DNA from: Candidatus Merdivicinus intestinigallinarum
GTDB taxonomy: Bacteria > Bacillota > Clostridia > Oscillospirales > Ruminococcaceae
Reading direction: 5' to 3'
Length of the DNA: 64,000 nucleotides
Assembly (NCBI GenBank): GCA_018713335.1
Contig: DVOW01000051.1
Coordinates: 36,048-100,047, forward strand
Position numbers and translations under genes: made by a program. This document shows positions 57,873-64,000 of this stretch, piece by piece (positions within the stretch are counted from its first letter, which is position 1; the number at the start of each line of letters is the position of its first letter). Under the pieces are notes generated by a model. The model was not told the origin of the DNA. It worked only from the letters and a program-made list of their open reading frames with translations, and did no database searches.

Positions 57873-59156
57873 TTGGAAAAGTATATCATCAAAGGCGGCA
57901 ATCGGCTTCATGGCGAAGTTACCATCAGCGGCGCGAAAAACGCGGCCGTTGCCATCCTGCCTGCCGCCCTTCTTTCCGACGAACCATGTATTATAGAGAA
58001 TGTTCCCAATATCAGCGATATTGATATTACCATAAAAATCCTCCTCTCCCTTGGGGCAGAGGTTAAAATGCTGGACAAATCCACCCTCCGGATCGATCCC
58101 AGGCGGATCCGCACCCCTGTGGTGGAATACGACCTGGCCAAAAATATGCGGGCTTCCTACTATTTCCTGGGGGCGCTGCTGGGGAAAGTGGGGCGCGCGC
58201 GGGTTTCCATGCCCGGCGGCTGCGACCTGGGGGCCCGGCCCGTTGACCAGCACCTGAAGGGCTTCAATTCCCTGGGGGCGGAATGCGCTGTGGACCACGG
58301 CATGATCCATGTCCAGGCGGACAGGCTGGTGGGCGCGCACATTTATTTCGACGTGGTGACGGTGGGCGCTACCATCAACGTCATGATGGCGGCTGTCAAG
58401 GCGGACGGCCTTACAGTCATTGAAAACGCCGCAAAGGAGCCCCACATTGTGGACCTGGCCAACTTTTTGAACTCCATGGGCGCGGATATCATGGGGGCCG
58501 GCACTGACGTCATCAAGATCCGCGGAGTAAAGGCCCTTCACGGCGCTCATTACTCCATCATCCCCGACCAGATCGAGGCCGGGACCTTTATGGTGGCGGC
58601 GGCGGCAACCGGCGGCGATATTTTGGTAAGAAACGTCATCCCCAAGCATCTGGAGTCCATTACAGTGAAGCTCCAGAAAATTGGGGCCTATGTGGAGGAA
58701 TTTGACGACTCCATCCGGGTGACCGGCGGCGGGCCTTTGGTAAAAGCCAATGTGAAGACCATGCCCCACCCCGGCTTCCCCACGGATATGCAGCCCCAGA
58801 TTACCACCCTGCTGACCCTGGCCGAGGGCACCAGCATCGTCACCGAAAGCATTTTTGACAACCGCTTCAAATATGTGGACGAGCTGCGCCGGATGGGCGC
58901 GGACATTTCCGTTGACGGCCGGGTCGCGGTGGTGGAAGGCGTTGGCCGCTTAATGGGCGCGCCGGTAAAGGCCACCGATCTGCGGGCAGGCGCGGCTTTG
59001 GTCATTGCCGGGCTGGCCGCTTCCGGCATTACGGAAATCGAGGAAATCCACCACATTGAGCGCGGTTATGAGGACATGGAGAAAAAGCTGCGCGCTTTGG
59101 GGGCTGATATGAAAAAAATCAGCATCCCGGAAAGCGTGCTGGCCCAGGCCCTGTAA
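57873..59156 (+). CDS. murA: UDP-N-acetylglucosamine 1-carboxyvinyltransferase
   Basis: A 427-residue MurA catalysing the first step of peptidoglycan synthesis, transfer of enolpyruvate to UDP-GlcNAc. The active Cys117 is in MPGGCDLGARPVDQH, so the enzyme should be fosfomycin-sensitive. Further landmarks: GAKNAAVAILPAALL near the start and PGFPTDMQPQITTLLTLAEG. Start is TTG 57873 with AGGGGTG upstream; homologues begin MEKYIIKGG. Firmicutes often have two MurA forms; which one this is cannot be told with certainty. walJ, rlmH and typA follow. Confidence 0.95.
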   Translation: MEKYIIKGGNRLHGEVTISGAKNAAVAILPAALLSDEPCIIENVPNISDIDITIKILLSLGAEVKMLDKSTLRIDPRRIRTPVVEYDLAKNMRASYYFLGALLGKVGRARVSMPGGCDLGARPVDQHLKGFNSLGAECAVDHGMIHVQADRLVGAHIYFDVVTVGATINVMMAAVKADGLTVIENAAKEPHIVDLANFLNSMGADIMGAGTDVIKIRGVKALHGAHYSIIPDQIEAGTFMVAAAATGGDILVRNVIPKHLESITVKLQKIGAYVEEFDDSIRVTGGGPLVKANVKTMPHPGFPTDMQPQITTLLTLAEGTSIVTESIFDNRFKYVDELRRMGADISVDGRVAVVEGVGRLMGAPVKATDLRAGAALVIAGLAASGITEIEEIHHIERGYEDMEKKLRALGADMKKISIPESVLAQAL

Positions 59157-59185
59157 CTGCGCGGGCATCCAAGGGAGGAAGCAGC

Positions 59186-59974
59186 GTGTTTTTTTACAGC
59201 CTTTGCAGCTCCAGCAAGGGGAACGCCAACTTTTTGGGGGATTCCTCCGGCGGGATCCTGTTTGACGCCGGTATCGGCATCCGCAATTTCGCCAAAGCCC
59301 TGGCCCAGGCGGATATCGACCCCGGCTGTATCCGCGCCGTTTTCATCTCCCACGACCACAGCGACCATGTGATGGGGCTGGAAGCCATTTCCACCCGCTA
59401 CCAGATCCCGGTGTACGGCTCCCGGGGCGCCTTGGAATCCCTCTTAAAAAAGGGCGTGGTTTCCGGGCGCCAGAAGCTTTGCCCCATGGAGGGGCCCACG
59501 GAGGTTGCCGGGTATTACATCACCCCCTTTGCCACGCCGCATGACAGTGTCGGCAGCATCGGGTTCCATGTGGACTGCGAAAACGGCCTTTCGGCCGGCA
59601 TCTGCACTGATTTGGGGCACCCAAGCGACACGGTCATGCGGGGGATTTTGGGCTGCGATTTTGTCATGCTGGAATCCAACTACGACCGCCGGATGCTGCT
59701 GACCGGCAGTTACCCTGCCTTTTTGAAGCAGCGGATCAATTCCCGCAGCGGCCATCTGTCCAACGACCAGTGCGCTCAAGTCCTGGAGCAGCTGATCCCG
59801 TCGGGCACCAAGCGGGTCCTGCTGGCCCATTTGAGCGAGGAAAACAACCGCCCGGAGGTGGCCAAGGCCCATTCGGTCAACTATCTGGCCAACCGGGGGA
59901 TCCGGGAAGGGGCCGATTACCGGCTGGAAGTGCTGCCCCGGTTTACCGAAGGCAGGAGGTTTACGCTTACATGA
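59186..59974 (+). CDS. walJ: MBL-fold metallo-hydrolase WalJ/YycJ-like
   Basis: A 262-residue metallo-beta-lactamase-fold protein. It begins FYSLCSSSKGNANFLG, typical for YycJ, with the metal site ISHDHSDHVMG and later Asp/His (CTDLGHPSDTV, LLAHLSEENN). YycJ/WalJ is linked to cell-wall control and DNA mismatch repair in Firmicutes. The GTG at 59186 has GGGAGGAA upstream. It overlaps rlmH by four bases; this walJ-rlmH order is common in Firmicutes. Confidence 0.9.
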   Translation: MFFYSLCSSSKGNANFLGDSSGGILFDAGIGIRNFAKALAQADIDPGCIRAVFISHDHSDHVMGLEAISTRYQIPVYGSRGALESLLKKGVVSGRQKLCPMEGPTEVAGYYITPFATPHDSVGSIGFHVDCENGLSAGICTDLGHPSDTVMRGILGCDFVMLESNYDRRMLLTGSYPAFLKQRINSRSGHLSNDQCAQVLEQLIPSGTKRVLLAHLSEENNRPEVAKAHSVNYLANRGIREGADYRLEVLPRFTEGRRFTLT

Positions 59975-60453
59975 GGAACGTGAAAATCCTCTGCGTGGGG
60001 AAGCTGAAGGAACGCTACCTTTCCGACGCCTGCGCCGAATACATCAAGCGGCTTCACGCTTTCTGCAAGCCGGAGATCATCGAGCTGCCGGAATCCCGGA
60101 TGCCGGACAACCCTTCCGAAGCGGAGATCGCCGCCTGCTTAAAGCGGGAGGGGGAAGAAATCCTGGCAAAGATCCCGCCGGGGGCCATGGTGGTCCCCAT
60201 GTGCATCGAAGGGAAACAGCTTTCCTCTGAGGAGCTGGCAAGGGAGCTTTTAAGTGCCAGCGTTCAGGGAATCAGCTGCGTGTGCTTTATTATCGGCGGC
60301 TCCTGGGGCTTAAGCGAAGCGGTGAAATCCGCCGGGAAGCTGCGGCTTTCCATGTCCAAAATGACCTTCCCCCACCAGCTGGCCCGGGTCATGCTGCTGG
60401 AACAGATCTACCGGGCCTTTTCCATCAATGCCGGCAGCAAGTATCATAAATAA
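59971..60453 (+). CDS. rlmH: 23S rRNA (pseudouridine1915-N3)-methyltransferase
   Basis: A 160-residue SPOUT methyltransferase that modifies Psi1915 in helix 69 of 23S rRNA. It starts [17 protein letters not shown], has the SAM-binding [11 protein letters not shown] and the C-terminal [19 protein letters not shown] and AGSKYHK. The ATG at 59971 is in the overlap with walJ; the earlier open frame lies inside walJ. Length is standard. Confidence 0.96.
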   Translation: MRNVKILCVGKLKERYLSDACAEYIKRLHAFCKPEIIELPESRMPDNPSEAEIAACLKREGEEILAKIPPGAMVVPMCIEGKQLSSEELARELLSASVQGISCVCFIIGGSWGLSEAVKSAGKLRLSMSKMTFPHQLARVMLLEQIYRAFSINAGSKYHK

Positions 60454-60486
60454 GCGTCTGATTCATACATTCTGGGAGGAATATTT

Positions 60487-62316
60487 TTGATTCGCAACGA
60501 TTTAAGAAACATCGCCATTGTCGCCCACGTTGACCACGGCAAAACCACCCTGGTAGACGAAATGCTCAAGCAGGGCGGCGCGTTCCGCCAAAACCAGGTG
60601 GTGGAGGACCGGGTCATGGACTCCAACGACCTGGAACGGGAGCGCGGCATCACCATCCTGGCCAAAAACACGTCCTGCACCTACAACGATGTAAAAATCA
60701 ACATCATCGACACCCCCGGCCACGCCGACTTCGGCGGCGAGGTGGAGCGCGTCTTAAAGATGGTGGACGGCGTTCTGCTGCTGGTGGACGCCTTTGAAGG
60801 CCCCATGCCCCAGACCCGGTTCGTTTTGCAGAAAGCCATGGAGCTGGGCCACAAAATCATCGTGGTGGTCAACAAGATCGACCGGCCCGACGCCCGGTGC
60901 TACGAGGTCCAGGAGGAAGTATTGGAGCTTCTGCTGGACTTAAACGCCAGCGACGAGCAGCTGGACAGCCCGGTGGTGTTCTGCTCCGGCCGGGACGGCA
61001 CCGCTTCCTATGCTCCGGAAGTCAAGGGCACTGACCTGCGGCCTCTGTTTGACAAGATCATTGAGCACATCGACCCGCCGGAAGGCGACCCGGAAGGCCC
61101 CTTCCAGATGATGGTTTCCGCTGTGGACTACAACGAATATGTGGGCCGCATCGTCATTGGGCGGATAGCCCGGGGCACTGTGCGCCAGGGCCAGGAAGTG
61201 GCGGTCTGCGACTACCACAACCCGGAAACTCATTACAAGGGCAAGGTCGTTTCCTTAAATGAAATCACCGGCCTGAAACGAACCCCCTGCGATAGCGCCA
61301 CTGTGGGCGATATCGTGGTCATTTCCGGCATCGAGCAGGCCACCATCGGCGAAACCCTCTGCGCCGTGGGCTGTGAGGAGCCTTTGGCCTTCTCCAAGAT
61401 TTCCCAGCCCACCATGGAAATGACTTTTTCCGTCAACAACTCCCCCTTTGCAGGACGGGAAGGCAAATTCGTCACTTCCCGCCAGATCCGGGACCGTCTT
61501 TACAAGGAGCTTCTGAAAGACGTTTCCTTAAAAGTCAAGGACACCGATTCCTCCGACAGCTTCATCGTGGCGGGCCGGGGCGAAATGCACCTGTCCATCC
61601 TCATTGAAACTATGCGCCGGGAAGGCTACGAGTTCCAGGTTTCCACCCCCCATGTGCTGTTCAAGGAAATCGACGGCGTAAAGTGCGAGCCCATCGAACG
61701 GCTGGTTGTGGACGTTCCGGAGGACTGCGTCGGCTCCATCATGGAAAAAATGGGCACCCGCAAAGGCGAGCTCCAGCACATGACTCCCCAGGGCAGCCGG
61801 ATGAAGCTGGAATTTTTGATCCCGGCCCGGGGGCTTTTGGGATACAAAAACGAGTTTTTGACCGACACCAAGGGCGAAGGCATCATGGCCTCCATCTTTG
61901 AAGGGTATGAGCCCTACAAGGGCGATATTCCCCGCCGGTCCGTTGGTTCCCTCATTGCCTTTGAGACCGGCACCGCCGTCACCTACGGCCTTTACAATGC
62001 CCAGGAACGGGGCCAGCTGTTCATCGGCGCGGGCACCGAGGTATACGAGGGCATGATCGTTGGCCAGTCCCCCAAAGGCGACGATCTGGTGGTCAACGTC
62101 TGCAAGAAGAAACAGATGACCAATACCCGGGCCTCCGGTTCCGACGACGCCCTGCGGCTGATCCCGCCCAAAGATATGAGCCTGGAACAGTGCATCGAGT
62201 TTATCGGCGAGGACGAGCTCATTGAGGTGACCCCCAAGAATCTGCGCCTGCGGAAATCCATTCTGGACAAAGCCCAGCGGATGAAAGCCCAGAGCCGGGC
62301 AAAACAGCAGGACTAA
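60487..62316 (+). CDS. typA: Translational GTPase TypA/BipA
   Basis: A 609-residue ribosome-associated GTPase active in cold or stress and 50S assembly. G1 [10 protein letters not shown]2 [11 protein letters not shown]3 DTPGHADF, G4 NKIDRP, followed by beta-barrel, G''' domains and a C-terminal domain with [21 protein letters not shown]. The start is TTG 60487 behind GGGAGGAAT. It is co-oriented with rlmH, 33 bases after its stop. Confidence 0.96.
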   Translation: MIRNDLRNIAIVAHVDHGKTTLVDEMLKQGGAFRQNQVVEDRVMDSNDLERERGITILAKNTSCTYNDVKINIIDTPGHADFGGEVERVLKMVDGVLLLVDAFEGPMPQTRFVLQKAMELGHKIIVVVNKIDRPDARCYEVQEEVLELLLDLNASDEQLDSPVVFCSGRDGTASYAPEVKGTDLRPLFDKIIEHIDPPEGDPEGPFQMMVSAVDYNEYVGRIVIGRIARGTVRQGQEVAVCDYHNPETHYKGKVVSLNEITGLKRTPCDSATVGDIVVISGIEQATIGETLCAVGCEEPLAFSKISQPTMEMTFSVNNSPFAGREGKFVTSRQIRDRLYKELLKDVSLKVKDTDSSDSFIVAGRGEMHLSILIETMRREGYEFQVSTPHVLFKEIDGVKCEPIERLVVDVPEDCVGSIMEKMGTRKGELQHMTPQGSRMKLEFLIPARGLLGYKNEFLTDTKGEGIMASIFEGYEPYKGDIPRRSVGSLIAFETGTAVTYGLYNAQERGQLFIGAGTEVYEGMIVGQSPKGDDLVVNVCKKKQMTNTRASGSDDALRLIPPKDMSLEQCIEFIGEDELIEVTPKNLRLRKSILDKAQRMKAQSRAKQQD

Positions 62317-62357
62317 GGCACAGCTTGTATCCTGAAAATCATACGGATAATAAGATT

Positions 62358-62434
62358 TGTAGGGGCGGATGCCCACATCCGCCCGTTTTATATGTTCAGA
62401 AGCTGCGGGGCGATGTAGGCATCGCCCCCTACAT
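62358..62434. repeat. Pair of inverted GTAGGGG-type REP hairpins
   Basis: GTAGGGGCGGATG-CCCA-CATCCGCCC (62358-62384) and, reversed, GGGGCGATG-TAGG-CATCGCCCC with CTACA (62407-62434). The outer edges are inverted GTAGGGG/CCCCTAC, so the whole is a paired element. Confidence 0.7.
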
Positions 62435-62464
62435 TTTTACGAAAATGCTCCCTAAAAATTCCAA

Positions 62465-62499
62465 GGGCCGTCGTGATACATTCACGACGGCCCTGTTTT
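62465..62499. terminator. Terminator between typA and fRMsr
   Basis: GGGCCGTCGTG (62465-62475) pairs perfectly with CACGACGGCCC (62483-62493), then TGTTTTA on the plus strand and ATT-rich on the minus side. Confidence 0.75.
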
Positions 62500-62509
62500 A
62501 TACAAACGG

Positions 62510-62983
62510 TTATAAAATCCTGTAATTTTCCCATCCAGGGAGACTGCTGATGATTTCCGCAAAACGGGACAGCCCTTCCCGGTCCTCCTCCGAAAAGCGG
62601 TTTTCCGCAGGGCTGTCAATATCCAGCACCCCCAAAAGCCGTCCATCCCGAATGAGAGGCAGGACGATTTCCGAACAGCTGCGGCTGTCGCAGGCAATGT
62701 GCCCCGGAAACTTGTGAACGTCCGGAACCAACAGGACGCGCCCTTCCTTAGCGGCCGTCCCGCAAACGCCCTTGCCCTGGGGGATTGCCAGGCAGGCGGG
62801 CCGTCCGCAGAAAGGCCCCAGAAGTAGCGTATTTTCCCGCAGAAGGTAAAATCCCGCCCAATTGACGCCCTCCAGCTCTTCAAAAAGCAATGCCGCGCTG
62901 TTGGCCAGGTTGGATGTGAGTACCGTGCAGCCCTCCGTCAGCGCCTCCAGCTGTTGATTTAGGTTCTGATAAAAGTCATTCAT
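62510..62983 (-). CDS. Free methionine-(R)-sulfoxide reductase (GAF domain)
   Basis: A 157-residue single GAF-domain protein. Cys64, Cys74 and Cys98 in [13 protein letters not shown] and HIACDS have the spacing (10 and 24) of the active cysteines of free Met-R-sulfoxide reductase (YebR/fRMsr). The block [22 protein letters not shown] text is [15 protein letters not shown] here. It repairs oxidised free methionine in the cytoplasm. It overlaps mscL by eight bases. Confidence 0.9.
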   Translation of the reverse strand: MNDFYQNLNQQLEALTEGCTVLTSNLANSAALLFEELEGVNWAGFYLLRENTLLLGPFCGRPACLAIPQGKGVCGTAAKEGRVLLVPDVHKFPGHIACDSRSCSEIVLPLIRDGRLLGVLDIDSPAENRFSEEDREGLSRFAEIISSLPGWENYRIL

Positions 62984-63467
62984 CGGAGGACGCTTCCTCC
63001 TTGCCTTTCAGCAGGTCCCGGATCTCCGCCAAAAGCTCTGTTTCCGTGGGAGCAGGCGGCGGGGCGGGCTTCTCCTCCTCTGCCGATGCTTCCTCCGCCT
63101 TTTTCAGATGCAGCTTTTCGGCGGCGGTGGAAGCGGCCGCGGCGGCTTTGTTCATAAGCCGCACCGCCATGAAGATACAGAACGCAATAATCAGGAAATC
63201 CACTACGTTCTGGATAAAATTCCCATACGTAATGGCGGCTTCTGCGGTAACAACATTGCCGCTTTCGTCCAATACCGCCGGGGACAGCACCCATTTTAAG
63301 GACTTAAACTCCATCCCGGCCGTCATCCAGCCGAAAATGGGCATAATGATGTCGTTGACCAGGGATGTGGTGATTTTGCCGAAGGCGTTACCGATAACAA
63401 CGCCGACGGCCAGGCTGATGACATTCCCTTTAAAGGCAAATTCCTTAAATTCCTTCCAGATTTTCAT
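62976..63467 (-). CDS. mscL: Large-conductance mechanosensitive channel
   Basis: A 163-residue MscL: N-terminal helix [23 protein letters not shown] with the pore Gly-rich [12 protein letters not shown], second membrane helix [22 protein letters not shown], and a cytoplasmic coiled-coil tail with an Ala/Glu-rich linker longer than usual. Pentameric osmotic safety valve. AAAGGACTGG precedes ATG 63467. The fRMsr gene follows with an eight-base overlap. Confidence 0.95.
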   Translation of the reverse strand: MKIWKEFKEFAFKGNVISLAVGVVIGNAFGKITTSLVNDIIMPIFGWMTAGMEFKSLKWVLSPAVLDESGNVVTAEAAITYGNFIQNVVDFLIIAFCIFMAVRLMNKAAAAASTAAEKLHLKKAEEASAEEEKPAPPPAPTETELLAEIRDLLKGKEEASSDE

Positions 63468-63529
63468 ATTCCAGTCCTTTCCCGTAAATATAAATTGACG
63501 CTATGCAAACTCTATAAAGCTTACGCCTG

Positions 63530-63889
63530 TCATATATTTTCGCCCTCATTTTCACATTGCGCACGCCACCTATACAACCAATCAAGTTGATTGTCCATGT
63601 CTGTATTATCAAAACAATCCAGTCCAAATAATTCCATAACCGTAGCTTGGGTGGAAAAGTGCTGGACGGCAATCAATGCATGAAAGGCGTCTGCTTCCGC
63701 TTGACTAAGGGCACTATATTTTCGGTACTCCGGCATAAGCCTTGAGAGCACAATATTGGATCTTTCAAAATTTCGTTCCGCAAATTCGAAATAATTTGTC
63801 ATGTCACAGATCAAGGTAAGATCGTACATCGGAAACCCCTGGCAGGATGTATCGAAATCATGGATATACAGTTTGCCCCGGATATGTTC
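63530..63889 (-). pseudogene. C-terminal remnant of an APH-type phosphotransferase
   Basis: Reading from 63889 the frame gives EHIRGKLYIHDFDTSCQGFP followed by MYDLTLICDMTNYFEFAERN and the rest to the stop at 63530. HDFD corresponds to the Mg-binding segment of aminoglycoside/homoserine-kinase-like phosphotransferases, but the N-lobe and the catalytic HxDxxxxN loop are missing, and a TAG stop lies in frame at 63890-63892. An ATG (63829) would allow a 99-residue peptide. Low GC compared with neighbours suggests acquisition from elsewhere. Broken at a junction with the next open frame. Confidence 0.65.
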
Positions 63890-64000
63890 CTACCTTAGCC
63901 AATAAAGAATTCATTTCACTATTTGTAAATGCCAGTTTTGCATCCCCTGTTTCTCCTATTACAATACTCTTATTGGTAGAAGTATTTGTTAGAGTTACAA
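63858..64000 (-). CDS. Partial open frame at the window edge, unknown
   Basis: An open frame enters from beyond the window and ends at TGA 63858-63860. It reads TLTNTSTNKSIVIGETGDAK and then LAFTNSEMNSLLAKVGTYPG before QTVYP. The composition (Thr/Asn/Ser) is that of a secreted or phage-structure-type protein, but I do not recognise it. It overlaps the phosphotransferase remnant out of frame by about 30 bases, so one of the two was joined to the other by recombination. Low confidence. Confidence 0.35.
   Translation of the reverse strand, partial: VTLTNTSTNKSIVIGETGDAKLAFTNSEMNSLLAKVGTYPGQTVYP

Overview
The window is chromosomal DNA from an anaerobic, low-toxin-profile Gram-positive member of the Clostridia, most likely an Oscillospirales (Ruminococcaceae/Oscillospiraceae-like) gut bacterium. 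Support: GC-rich coding sequence with AGGAGG-type ribosome sites and sigma-A promoters, many lipoprotein signals, pyruvate formate-lyase with its radical SAM activase, an oxygen-independent style of metabolism, TPP and ZTP riboswitches of Firmicutes type, and the repeat-rich intergenic spaces usual in this group. The taxon is inference; no rRNA or tRNA is present.

Layout. 1-4947: a carbohydrate uptake operon (two permeases, solute-binding lipoprotein, RpiB/LacAB-type isomerase, two SGNH esterases). 4966-5854: thiT under a TPP riboswitch. 5901-8035: an adaptor/MacB-type permease pair without an ATPase. 8136-13779: accessory stretch with a tiny Cys-rich protein, several families of hairpin repeats, an HD hydrolase, two tandem cassettes of ribbon-helix-helix regulator plus DUF6809-like protein, and two URO-D-type proteins. 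13903-20521: AraC regulator and a complete four-gene ABC efflux/lipoprotein-type transporter, one ATPase of which carries an AbrB-like tail. 20566-32023: lipoprotein, pnp, rpsO, methyltransferase, peptide-binding lipoprotein, pflA, pflB (ZTP riboswitch), glyA. 32119-40985: hydrolases, HAD and inositol-phosphatase families, MoxR/DUF58/DUF4129-like operon, GNAT. 41106-45207: sulfatase, unknown small protein, divergent PlsY and a GT28 glycosyltransferase. 45634-52409: a six-gene minus-strand operon (tiny membrane protein, ymfF, ymfH, lgt, folD, PASTA pseudokinase). 52710-57704: heterodimeric ABC exporter behind a leader of four hairpins, then a secreted transglutaminase with seven wall-binding repeats. 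57873-62316: murA, walJ, rlmH, typA. 62510-64000: fRMsr, mscL and a low-GC end carrying a broken phosphotransferase remnant.

Shared themes. One-carbon/purine metabolism recurs: pflB/pflA (formate), glyA and folD all supply folate-bound one-carbon units, and the ZTP riboswitch ties pflB to the purine intermediate ZTP. Cell-envelope functions are also dense (lgt, PASTA protein, murA, PlsY-like, GT28, transglutaminase).

The most unusual items are the duplicated ribbon-helix-helix/DUF6809 cassettes with twin operators 22 bp apart and a 143-bp nearly identical block, the PASTA protein whose kinase domain has lost every catalytic motif, a gene-end repeat with two hairpins whose arms differ between copies yet stay complementary, and two multi-hairpin arrays. 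All annotations come from reading the sequence; no database search was made.
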